A stretch of 18,634 nucleotides of DNA from CAYSWH01 sp964434775 (lineage in GTDB: Bacteria > Patescibacteriota > JACMRA01). The stretch is from NCBI GenBank assembly GCA_964434775.1, contig CAYSWH010000036.1, positions 1-18,634 on the forward strand, written 5' to 3'. Made by a program: the position numbers and the translations under genes. Of the stretch, positions 7,739 through 14,774 are shown in pieces; the first letter of the stretch is position 1; every line of letters starts with the position of its first letter. The notes under the pieces were generated by a model. That model was not told the DNA's origin and searched no databases. It worked only from the letters and a program-made list of their open reading frames with translations.

Positions 7739-7797
7739 TATCAGGGAGTCTACTAGGAATTAATCTGATTTTATTAAGTTTCGCTTTTTAATACTTT

Positions 7798-7820
7798 CCG
7801 GCCCAAGCCGGTTTTTTTTT
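7798..7820 (+). terminator. Intrinsic terminator after the 78-aa gene
   Basis: CCGGC (7798-7802), loop CCAA, GCCGG (7807-7811), then nine T residues (7812-7820). A G+C-only five-pair stem followed by a long T-run is a classic Rho-independent terminator. Confidence 0.9.
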
Positions 7821-7920
7821 ATAAGTTCGGTTTTGATCAGTATCTATCGGGAGATTATTAATCCTTCACTATGTGTTATCAATTAATGACAAATCTAAAC
7901 TATAAATGTAAAAAAATGAC

Positions 7921-7949
7921 TTGACAAGTAAAAAAAAGTTTATTATTAT
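7921..7949 (+). promoter_or_regulatory. Promoter of the 71-aa gene
   Basis: TTGACA at 7921-7926 and TATTAT at 7944-7949, 17 bases apart. The predicted start is near 7956, with an AT-only leader of about 20 bases to the ATG. Confidence 0.8.
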
Positions 7950-7976
7950 CAAGATTTTTTTAAAATTTAATAAATA

Positions 7977-8192
7977 ATGATTATGCCTAATTTAAAACAA
8001 GCAGCCAAAGATAATTTGCAAAAAATTGGAGTTTCTCCTGATAAAATTGAGGATATTGTAGGTCAAGTACCTGATACTGCCTCAAAATATACCGGAAAGA
8101 CAAAGGAAAGCATTGAGAAAGCCATGGACAGTATTCCAGACTCTTCTAGTGTAAAAGACAAATTTAGTAAAATGATGAATAAGTTCAAATAG
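7977..8192 (+). CDS. Small Lys-rich helical protein (71 aa)
   Basis: A 71-codon frame ending TAG with its own promoter and terminator, so it is a single-gene unit. The protein is soluble in appearance, with no signal peptide or membrane segment. It is built of short amphipathic helices broken by Pro (LKQAAKDNLQKIGVSPDKIEDI, then VPDTASKY and IPDSSSVKDKFSKMMNKFK). The two segments DIVGQVPDTASKYTGK and SMDSIPDSSSVKDK-like region are loosely similar, hinting at an internal duplication, but this is weak. An alternative ATG two codons later gives MPNLKQ as the N-terminus, which may be the true one. The family was not recognised; the strong promoter suggests abundant product. Confidence 0.75.
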   Translation: MIMPNLKQAAKDNLQKIGVSPDKIEDIVGQVPDTASKYTGKTKESIEKAMDSIPDSSSVKDKFSKMMNKFK

Positions 8193-8228
8193 ATTACTTT
8201 TGTAGTTTTTCTAAAAAATGTAAATATG

Positions 8229-8253
8229 ATGGGGGTAAAAACCTCCATTTTTT
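8229..8253 (+). terminator. Intrinsic terminator after the 71-aa gene
   Basis: ATGGGGGT (8229-8236), loop AAAA, ACCTCCAT (8241-8248), then T residues to 8253. The stem is eight pairs with one G-T wobble. Confidence 0.88.
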
Positions 8254-8361
8254 GTTCTTCCGGCGTTGATTTCTAAATAATTTCTATGTGACCGGAAGCA
8301 TTTGCAATAAAGAAGTATATAAGAATTAGCTTTTTCCGGCAGCTGAAATCAAAATTTATTA

Positions 8362-8430
8362 GATGTTATTTCTGTAGTGGATGGAGATACTATTATTATA
8401 TTTTAACTCTTCAGAATTAAGGGTAATATA
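8362..8430 (+). pseudogene. Possible remnant of a thermonuclease (SNase-like) gene
   Basis: From 8362 the plus strand reads DVISVVDGDTIII then F and TAA at 8404. Shifting one base at about 8398 continues as YFNSSELRVI before a stop. VVDGDT followed by a beta strand and a basic-hydrophobic strand is the start of the staphylococcal nuclease fold, where the first Asp binds calcium. No start codon and no later catalytic Arg or Glu are present, so at most a short broken piece survives. Chance similarity over some 14-24 residues cannot be excluded. Confidence 0.35.
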
Positions 8431-8445
8431 ACATATCTATAATGT

Positions 8446-8474
8446 TTGATTTTACAATAATAAATAAATATAGT
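8446..8474 (+). promoter_or_regulatory. Candidate promoter of the lytic-transglycosylase gene
   Basis: TTGATT at 8446-8451 and TATAGT at 8469-8474 with 17 bases between. It is weaker than its neighbours. Start near 8481, leader about 52 bases ending in an A/C-rich run before the ATG at 8533. Confidence 0.4.
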
Positions 8475-8532
8475 TAAATAAGCTTAGTTAGACGAAAATG
8501 ATCTTTGATTCTAGCAAAACAAAAACAAAAAT

Positions 8533-9288
8533 ATGAATAAATATAAAGTACTGACTTACTCAGTAATTCTACTTTCAACATTTATTAGCCTCGGCCTTGG
8601 GATAGATGTATTGGCAAAAAAATATATCGAAACTCCGCAGAGTGAGACTGTTGCTCTTTCTACAGTTTCCGAGACCAAAGAGGCAAAAAGTTTGGGGGTC
8701 ATCTCTAAAGTGAACACCGAAACAGGTGAAAATAAAAATATCTGTGAGTTTGTGGGAGATAAAAGATGTGTAACATATGCTTCAGAGGTTGTTTCCGAGG
8801 AAACTGAGTACGTAAAACCTGAAATTAAAGCCCCTGAAAAAACTGAAGAGGAAAAAGAACAGGAGAGAAAAGCCGAACAAGAAAAACAAGCTGCTTTGTT
8901 GGCCGAGGAAACTCCGGAAATAGGCACTAAAGAAGTTGACACGACACCGGCTCCACAACTTAAACCTGAACCTAAGCCGGAAGTTCCTGTTAATTATGTT
9001 GGAAATGCCAAGGAATTCGAAGATTTGATAAGACAAAGGTGTCAACAGGTTGGCTGTAATTCAACGCAAGTAATTAGAGTAATGTACTGTGAAAGCGGTG
9101 GAAGAAGTAATGCAAAAAATCCTTATTCCAGTGCCAGCGGACTTTTCCAGTATATGCCGCCAACTTATTTATCTTTTTCTAGCATGGCCGGTTTTCCCGG
9201 GGCTGACATTTGGAATCCTTACGATCAAATTAATGTAACTACTTGGGCCTTTGCCAACGGTTATGCTCGTCACTGGGTTTGTAAGTAA
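8533..9288 (+). CDS. Secreted lytic-transglycosylase/lysozyme-like protein
   Basis: A 251-residue exported protein that would cleave or remodel peptidoglycan glycan chains. Residues 7-28 form a hydrophobic signal or anchor. Residues 85-150 are a flexible Glu/Lys/Pro-rich stalk, including PEPKPE. The C-terminal domain (155-251) is a small lysozyme-like fold: VIRVMYCESGG places the probable catalytic Glu at 187, followed by the SSASGLFQYMPPTY box, where G-L-F-Q-Y-M matches the G-L-x-Q-x-M core of SLT and Rpf-like domains. It ends WNPYDQINVTTWAFANGYARHWVCK. Cys 186 and Cys 250, and Cys 170 and Cys 175, could form disulfides. There is no Shine-Dalgarno; the leader is A/C-rich. It converges with the release-factor gene 15 bases away. 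Confidence 0.9.
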   Translation: MNKYKVLTYSVILLSTFISLGLGIDVLAKKYIETPQSETVALSTVSETKEAKSLGVISKVNTETGENKNICEFVGDKRCVTYASEVVSEETEYVKPEIKAPEKTEEEKEQERKAEQEKQAALLAEETPEIGTKEVDTTPAPQLKPEPKPEVPVNYVGNAKEFEDLIRQRCQQVGCNSTQVIRVMYCESGGRSNAKNPYSSASGLFQYMPPTYLSFSSMAGFPGADIWNPYDQINVTTWAFANGYARHWVCK

Positions 9289-9303
9289 AAAACTAGCCGG
9301 TTA

Positions 9304-10344
9304 TTAAATAAGAGCTGACCGAATTAACATTGGCCATAAAAAAGCATTTTCAGCGGAGTGCTTTGCGGATAAAAGTATTTCCAGATCAGTTCTGGTATCT
9401 CTGAGCATATTTTTGGAGCCGCAGAGGAAAGTACGAATATGATTTTGCCATTTGATTGAGGAATAATTGACTCTAAATTTTTGGTTAAATTCCAGGTTCA
9501 TTCTACAATTATATTCATCTAGTTTGTTTTTAAGTCTTTCTAGAGCGATTTGCTTGTTTTGCCATTGACTCCTTTGATCTTGACAGGCGATAACTAAGCC
9601 GGAAGGAAGGTGTTTTAATTTAACCATGGAGTTACTTTTATTTATGTTCTGGCCGTGTCCGCTTGCTTGACAATAAGTCCACTCCAATTCCTTTTCGTTG
9701 AATTCGGTAGAGAATTTAGTTAATTTCTGAGTTTCTTTCGGAAATACTTCTACCAATACTTTTGGTTGGATTCCCGATGCTTTAGTTAGCTTGCCTTCAT
9801 TAAGTACTGTTACTCCTTCTTCTTGTTTAAGTAATCCAAAAGCAAAACTGCCTTTAATAGTAGCTAAAACCTCTTTGATTCCTTGTTTGTTATCCAAGAT
9901 AAATTCTTCTGAGGTTATGTCGAATTTATATTTAAAAGTTTCTTTGTAATAACCCCATAACTCTTTAGCTAAATCCTGGGACTTAGGATTTTGAGGGTCA
10001 CAGTGAATGCTTAAGCTTATAGGCTTATTATCTTTTTCAGGATCAAGAAAGATTGTCTTAATTGATTTTATAATTAGGTCGATTGGAGTGGATAAATCTT
10101 TCGGTCGGTTTTTGATAATTTCTACTTTTAGTGACTCAAGGCTTTCTTTTGATTTTAAAGATTCCGATAATCTGTTTAGTTTTAAAGCCAGATATTCATA
10201 GCTAAAGTCTTGATTTGTTTCTCCGTAATGAAAAATCAGATTTTTAATATTTTCATGTTTTTGATAGAGGTTAAGCTTTTCAACTTCCTTTAATAAAACA
10301 TCCAAAATACCTATCCAATCAACCGGAGGGTTTTTTTTGGTCAT
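9304..10344 (-). CDS. RF2-like peptide chain release factor paralogue with altered GGQ and no SPF
   Basis: A 346-residue protein colinear with class I release factors. It has a helical N-terminus, a middle domain with GIKEVLATIKGSFAFGLLKQEEGV matching RF2's GIKSVTLEIKGENAYGYLKGEHGV, a catalytic-loop domain, and a C-terminal part (HIRTFLCGSKNMLRDTRTD) matching IRSYVLHPYKMVKDHRTG. HLPSGLVIACQDQRSQWQNK is typical of the family. Two key elements are abnormal. The loop reads S-G-H-G-Q-N (SGHGQ at 228-232), one residue short, so GGQ has become HGQ. The stop-codon-reading SPF tripeptide is replaced by about KLT. The frame extends to a TTG at 10362, but that extension contains a perfect -10 box, so ATG 10344 is chosen. 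It may be a ribosome-rescue or regulatory paralogue rather than a terminator of normal genes; the usual RF1 and RF2 would be elsewhere. Confidence 0.85.
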   Translation of the reverse strand: MTKKNPPVDWIGILDVLLKEVEKLNLYQKHENIKNLIFHYGETNQDFSYEYLALKLNRLSESLKSKESLESLKVEIIKNRPKDLSTPIDLIIKSIKTIFLDPEKDNKPISLSIHCDPQNPKSQDLAKELWGYYKETFKYKFDITSEEFILDNKQGIKEVLATIKGSFAFGLLKQEEGVTVLNEGKLTKASGIQPKVLVEVFPKETQKLTKFSTEFNEKELEWTYCQASGHGQNINKSNSMVKLKHLPSGLVIACQDQRSQWQNKQIALERLKNKLDEYNCRMNLEFNQKFRVNYSSIKWQNHIRTFLCGSKNMLRDTRTDLEILLSAKHSAENAFLWPMLIRSALI

Positions 10345-10350
10345 ATCCAA

Positions 10351-10379
10351 ATTATACCACAACTCGTTTAGATTGGCCA
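10351..10379 (-). promoter_or_regulatory. Extended -10 promoter giving a leaderless mRNA
   Basis: On the minus strand TGG precedes TATAAT (10356-10351), an extended -10, with TGGCCA (10379-10374) 17 bases upstream as a poor -35. Six bases separate the -10 box from the ATG at 10344, so transcription should begin at or next to the A of the start codon. Confidence 0.65.
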
Positions 10380-10405
10380 GGACACTATTTAAATTATAAA
10401 TAATA

Positions 10406-10837
10406 TTATTTCAAAATATCGTAGTTGCCGATAACCGGAAGCCTCTCTTCTTTTCCTCCCATGGCATTAACAATTCCCAGAAGGAAATACACTACTGTGA
10501 CTAATGAACCAATTGGCCAAATAAGGAACCAGCCAATAAATGGGATTACAGCACCCAGCACTTGTACCAAGATACCGAATATTAAGAGGATAAGTCCTTG
10601 ATTAGCATGAAACTTGGCAAATTTTGACTCGGGAGCAGCAAACATGGGGATAATAAATAGCACATATCCTAGAGCAGCCATTATTTTGTCATTTTCGGGA
10701 TTAACGGAATTGTTTGTGGGGACTTGTTGGTAATTTTGATTGTTTGAAAAGCCTTGGTTGTTTCCTTGGGGGCTGTTTTGGAAACCTTGATTTTGTTGAT
10801 TATTTGCTTGTGGATTTTGCTGAAAATTTTCTGACAT
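10406..10837 (-). CDS. DUF4870-like membrane protein with Asn/Gln-rich N-terminus
   Basis: A 143-residue protein. Residues 1-45 are almost entirely Asn, Gln, Pro, Ser and Gly (for example NNQQNQGFQNSPQGNN) and look disordered. The rest has hydrophobic segments at about 53-67, 78-100 and 102-126. FAKFHANQGLILLIFG matches the FHxxQGL signature of the DUF4870/Tic20-like family of small membrane proteins, whose function is unknown. The low-complexity head would lie on the cytoplasmic side if the usual topology holds. It has its own promoter and lies between the 10911-12497 gene upstream and the release-factor gene downstream on the same strand. The start ATG is clear, with no ribosome site. Confidence 0.88.
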   Translation of the reverse strand: MSENFQQNPQANNQQNQGFQNSPQGNNQGFSNNQNYQQVPTNNSVNPENDKIMAALGYVLFIIPMFAAPESKFAKFHANQGLILLIFGILVQVLGAVIPFIGWFLIWPIGSLVTVVYFLLGIVNAMGGKEERLPVIGNYDILK

Positions 10838-10865
10838 AGCTAAACTTAATAATTACGTACAATTA

Positions 10866-10895
10866 AGTTTAACCAAAAAATACTATTTGTGTCAA
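10866..10895 (-). promoter_or_regulatory. Candidate promoter of the DUF4870-like gene
   Basis: On the minus strand a perfect TTGACA (10895-10890) is followed after 18 bases by TAAACT (10871-10866), a weak -10. Start near 10859, leader about 22 bases. Confidence 0.45.
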
Positions 10896-10910
10896 CAATT
10901 TATTTATATC

Positions 10911-12497
10911 TTATTTTTTTATCCATTTGTGCAGTATTTTTTTGTACTTTAGTGATACCACCAAAACCACAAAAGCTAATAATATTAGTAAACTTAAGAT
11001 GAAAAGTAGGGTTATGCCTCCTGACATCGGTAATTGAGTTAATCTGTTGAAGTTTGAATTTGCTGAGGAGTTTTGCTCTTCTTCAATTATTTCTTGTTCG
11101 GGCACGATGGGCTCGTTGATTACAACCTCGATATCGACGCTCTCGGATTGAAATATTTCCTGATCATTATCATATGCTTTAACTAGCAGCTCGTGCGGAC
11201 CGATGCTCGGGTTTTTCCAAGTGTACTCTTTATTTTTGATGAATTCTCCGATAACTTCTTCTCCATCATATAAAAAAATATCATAATCTGCTTGCGAACC
11301 CGTTGTTTCTATTTCAACTATAACTTCTCCTCCGTTAAAGAATACTTCTTGAGATTTTGGAGAAATAATGTTAATTTTGAGCGGGTCACCTGAATTCTTT
11401 ATAGTTTCGCCGGTTTGAGGAAGTCTTGATTCTGAAATTTCGTTTATAGAAATTCTTATGATATCGGAATATAGAACTTGGCCGTTAGCTAAAATTATCT
11501 GACCACGCAAATTGTGACTTCCGGTTTTTTTTTGCTCTAATTCATACAAATATGAATTGGAATTTTTATCTAATTCGGCAATTGTCTCTCCATTATTAAT
11601 AAGATTTATTTTACTTATTTTTTCCGGCTCAATGTTTGTATACAATTCAATTTCCACTTTTTCGTTAAGTAAGAATGTTTGATTGTGATTAGGTTTCAAA
11701 ATTTTTAAGATTTTTTCTTCTTTCTTGGTTCTGCTTTCGTTAGAATTGTCTTTTTCGACAATCTTTATTTCGAATTTTTGTGTCTCGGAAGTTACTCCGA
11801 GATCATCATATGCTTTAATGGAAAAAGTATGGATCCCCGGCTCAAATATATTTAAATCAAAATCGAATGGCTCTGTTTCTTTAATAGCCAAAATATTTCC
11901 TTGGTTAGGATCCTCTGAAGACCATTTAGTTAGTTCTGTTTTTGAAATTATTCCGTCCGGATCAAAAGTGTTTACTTTGATTAATTGTGTTTCCTCGGTT
12001 TGATAGGTTTTATTATTTTCAATATTTAGTACTTCTACTGTAGGTCGTTTGGAAATATTGATTGTAACTACATTCGAAAAAATTTCTATGCCATCTTCCG
12101 TAGTTGCTTTGGCACTTATTCTGTGTGTCCCGGTTTCAAAATCTTTCCAATTAAAATAAAATGGCAAAGAGGAATCATCTCCGAGCTCAACTTCTCCTAT
12201 CTTTTCAACTTGATTATGGAAAAATTCAATTTTTTTGTAATGATTCTCAGCAATTGAGTAACTCATTTGAAAGTTGATCTCCTCCAGGTTCTCTAGGGCA
12301 AAGGAAGAGTTGTTTCTTGGTGAAACAATTTTAATTGAGGGTTCTTCCGCCAAAAGAGCTCTGGCAGGCGCGTTTTTGTCGTTTTCTTTACTTTTAAGGC
12401 AATAATTAATTGCAAGACCCAATCCGGCAAGGCAAATTACAATTAGGCACGACCAAATAATTTTATGTAAGTGGTTTATTCTTTTTCTTTTACTCAT
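10911..12497 (-). CDS. Surface protein with four Ig-like domains and LPxTG-like C-terminus
   Basis: A 528-residue exported protein. A basic N-terminus and hydrophobic segment (about 12-34) form a signal or anchor. Four beta-sandwich Ig-like repeats follow at about 52-149, 150-248, 262-353 and 372-461; each starts near I.I.SP or V.V and ends G.H.....A.D....I.S...(D/T)I.V, as in bacterial Ig-like and PKD-type domains. The C-terminus has LPMSG at 489-493, a hydrophobic helix (495-516) and KYKKILHKWIKK, the layout of a sortase sorting signal with an atypical motif. A textbook LPQTG sits at 359-363 between domains 3 and 4 with no helix after it. It is probably a cell-surface adhesin or spacer. It is divergent from the 12674-14245 gene. 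Ligand unknown. Confidence 0.88.
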   Translation of the reverse strand: MSKRKRINHLHKIIWSCLIVICLAGLGLAINYCLKSKENDKNAPARALLAEEPSIKIVSPRNNSSFALENLEEINFQMSYSIAENHYKKIEFFHNQVEKIGEVELGDDSSLPFYFNWKDFETGTHRISAKATTEDGIEIFSNVVTINISKRPTVEVLNIENNKTYQTEETQLIKVNTFDPDGIISKTELTKWSSEDPNQGNILAIKETEPFDFDLNIFEPGIHTFSIKAYDDLGVTSETQKFEIKIVEKDNSNESRTKKEEKILKILKPNHNQTFLLNEKVEIELYTNIEPEKISKINLINNGETIAELDKNSNSYLYELEQKKTGSHNLRGQIILANGQVLYSDIIRISINEISESRLPQTGETIKNSGDPLKINIISPKSQEVFFNGGEVIVEIETTGSQADYDIFLYDGEEVIGEFIKNKEYTWKNPSIGPHELLVKAYDNDQEIFQSESVDIEVVINEPIVPEQEIIEEEQNSSANSNFNRLTQLPMSGGITLLFILSLLILLAFVVLVVSLKYKKILHKWIKK

Positions 12498-12514
12498 TTG
12501 TTTTTGTTATTTCT

Positions 12515-12543
12515 ATTCTATCAAATAAATGGAGAACTGTAAA
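12515..12543 (-). promoter_or_regulatory. Promoter of the Ig-like surface-protein gene
   Basis: On the minus strand TTTACA (12543-12538) and TAGAAT (12520-12515) are 17 bases apart, each one mismatch from consensus. Start near 12508, leaving a leader of only about 11 bases of A/C-rich sequence. Confidence 0.6.
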
Positions 12544-12673
12544 ATTATTAATTATAAAAAGAGAAAAAAAGAACATAAATCATATAAGATTTACAAAAAT
12601 AATAAAACAATATTTGACAAAAATAAGGACATTCTATTTGCTTAAATTAATTATTTATTAATTAATAAGACTT

Positions 12674-14245
12674 ATGAAAAGTTATTTACCCTTACTCGGA
12701 TTTATTTTATTGACTGTAGTCGTATTTGGATTAACTAATTATGTAATTGCTAATTCAAGTCCGGTAATTTTAACATCCAAAGAAGTATCAGGAAATTCTG
12801 AAGAAAGTAGGAATCTTACCGAAAATCAGAAAATTGACTGGCAAAATCAGGCGAATGATAGAGGTTTTGGCGTAACTGAAACACTCAGTTTTAAAGAAAA
12901 AGAGCCTGTAAATCCGTTAAGTCTGAAGTATAATCAATCCAACACACTTGAAATTAGTCTTGTTGATATGGAAGATGAAGCCGGTAATGTTAATGAAGAT
13001 GATGTTTTTAAGGGGCATCCGGGCTCAACAATAAAACTTAGTTCCGGTGATACTCTTCAGGGAGGGTCTCCGAGGCCGACCGGTCTTTATAATTCCGGTA
13101 ACCAAGAACCATTTTGGAATGAGAATAGCGGTAGTAGTTCTTCCAGAAATGCAGTATTATTTACTTTTTCACAGCCGGTCGGAGCCTTCGGTGCTTGGTT
13201 TGGAGATCTGGAGACTCGAACAGACGGAAAGGGCAAGCCTGCTGAAATAAGGCTCTTTAATGAGGCTGGAGATCTTCTAAAAAAGGAAGAATTATCTACA
13301 AGTACCTTAGATCAGTCAGCTTGCGGCTCAAGTTCTTTTAAGGGTTGTGGCAACAAGACTACCAGATGGCTCGGGTTTATCAGTTCGCAATCTCTTGTTA
13401 AGGAAATGTTGGTAATTGTTGGAGATGATGATTCCCCAGAAAGTGGGGTTGACTCCCAAGGATTTACTGAACACTTTTCATTTATAGGTCCAACCGTAGG
13501 TATTAAAGAAGACGGATTTGAAGAGAATCAGTCCGGATATTCTGTTGAAGGAGTAATTTGGTATGACAAAAACTGGAACAGGGTATTTGATGATACTGAA
13601 TCGGGGATTGAAGGGGCAATTGTGTTTATTGATGAAAATGATAACTTGATTAGAGATCAAGGTGAAGAGTTTGTAACAACCACTAATCAAGGTAAGTTTG
13701 TTTTTTCCGGTTTACTTGAGGGACACTACTACAGTTTTTTCACTGAATTAGATTCTATTTCTCCGGAAGCGGATTTTACCTCAGACGGTAGGATGGGAGT
13801 TTATATTGACGGAATGAATTATAAAGGTTTGAATAGTGGGGTTCATGTTCACGGGAAGTCCGTCACTCTTTCGACTATTGAGTGGCAAACAGAGATAGTT
13901 AATCAAGCTGAAACAATCAGCTTTAGTTTACCTAGAATTGACGATCATACAGGATTGAGCTTAAGGTATGAATTTGATTACTTGCCTGATTTTTGTAATT
14001 ATTCGGAATATCTTATTACTTGCACTCCTACAATAGAAACTGAACTACGGAAACATCTCTTTTCGGTATATCCAATCGATTCCAATAATATTTATGGAAA
14101 TGAGGCCGTGTTTGAAATTATAGTAGTCCCGGCAGAGAATCATTCCGAGAAAAGCTATTCGGAGCAGTATTTGAGTGATAGTGCTGTTTCAGAGGTAGAA
14201 GTCAGAGAAGTTACTTCTTTAGTTCGTACCGGTCTGGCAGAATAA
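12674..14245 (+). CDS. Secreted multidomain surface protein with SdrD-B-like domain
   Basis: A 523-residue exported protein with a signal or anchor helix at 5-27. Residues about 90-273 form a beta-rich domain of the FSQPVGAFGAWFGDLET type, seen in secreted lectin-like proteins, with a Cys pair at 217 and 225. Residues 289-356 are an SdrD-B/Cna-B-like repeat: VEGVIWYDKNWNRVFDDTESGIEGA followed by DENDNLIRDQGEE, with Asp-rich calcium-type loops. Residues 404-486 resemble a cadherin-like or putative Ig domain (NQAETISFSLP...Y.FDYLPDF...CTPT). The last residues are SLVRTGLAE and then stop: the LVRTG looks like the start of a sortase signal but no hydrophobic helix follows in any frame. A TTGACA lies at 12614-12619 but no good -10 is seen. 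The partner gene is the divergent Ig-like protein. Probably an adhesin. Confidence 0.87.
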   Translation: MKSYLPLLGFILLTVVVFGLTNYVIANSSPVILTSKEVSGNSEESRNLTENQKIDWQNQANDRGFGVTETLSFKEKEPVNPLSLKYNQSNTLEISLVDMEDEAGNVNEDDVFKGHPGSTIKLSSGDTLQGGSPRPTGLYNSGNQEPFWNENSGSSSSRNAVLFTFSQPVGAFGAWFGDLETRTDGKGKPAEIRLFNEAGDLLKKEELSTSTLDQSACGSSSFKGCGNKTTRWLGFISSQSLVKEMLVIVGDDDSPESGVDSQGFTEHFSFIGPTVGIKEDGFEENQSGYSVEGVIWYDKNWNRVFDDTESGIEGAIVFIDENDNLIRDQGEEFVTTTNQGKFVFSGLLEGHYYSFFTELDSISPEADFTSDGRMGVYIDGMNYKGLNSGVHVHGKSVTLSTIEWQTEIVNQAETISFSLPRIDDHTGLSLRYEFDYLPDFCNYSEYLITCTPTIETELRKHLFSVYPIDSNNIYGNEAVFEIIVVPAENHSEKSYSEQYLSDSAVSEVEVREVTSLVRTGLAE

Positions 14246-14774
14246 GACAAAAACATATCAAAAATCAGCTTAGTCTATGGATTTTGCGGTAAATAATAAT
14301 GTGCAGATCCTTATATCTTTTATTTTTTAAATTTATAATTTTATACCCAACTCATATCGGATCGGGACTTTTTTGAAATCACAAATTGCCGGTTTGTCTC
14401 TTTTTCAAAGTTGGTTTGGACAACATAAAATATTTATAGTTGATCCGAATATAACCTATACACCCTTGTCACGATAAACTTGTTTCCGCATCTCTTGAAT
14501 AGATCCTGAAATAAAATCAGGATGACCAATTGGCAAGTATCGGAGAAAAATTTGAAATGTCTGGGTTTAAGAGGTGGGTGACTATAAATATCCTAATTTG
14601 AATTTATTTGAGTATAATAAGCTCTCTTTGGAAACAACTTAGTCCCTTCCGGGAACCTTTTTTGAAAAGGTTTTTCTGAAGGAGTGAATGTTTAAACATG
14701 TTTAGTTGTATAAAATTCTACTTATTCAGTTTATCCTTTTGGGGGTGATGCTTATAAATACCCTCTCCACTTGA
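14246..14774. other. Non-coding region with several hairpins and a twin motif
   Basis: No convincing gene. Seen here: a perfect seven-pair stem ATCCTGA/TCAGGAT (14503-14509 and 14517-14523); TCCC-TTCC-GGGA at 14643-14654; a terminator-like stem at 14654-14675; and two similar motifs, GGTGGGTGACTATAAATATCC (14573-14593, here split by one base from its partner's pattern) and a G-rich relative at 14741-14763 ending TATAAATACCC. This could be the 3' end of the upstream transcript or a small RNA. No known RNA family was recognised. Confidence 0.5.
14654..14675 (+). terminator. AT-rich terminator-like hairpin
   Basis: AACCTTTT (14654-14661), loop TTG, AAAAGGTT (14665-14672), then TTT. Eight pairs but only two G-C, so it is weaker than the other terminators. 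It would end plus-strand transcripts from the 12674 gene or from the spacer. Confidence 0.45.

Noticed and set aside
8556..9045. Two minus-strand frames of 128 and 87 codons
   Set aside because: They lie opposite the lytic-transglycosylase gene, whose signal peptide and catalytic motifs are clear; their composition is Ser/Phe-rich shadow.
10345..10362. TTG start for the release-factor paralogue
   Set aside because: The extra codons contain the -10 box of the promoter.
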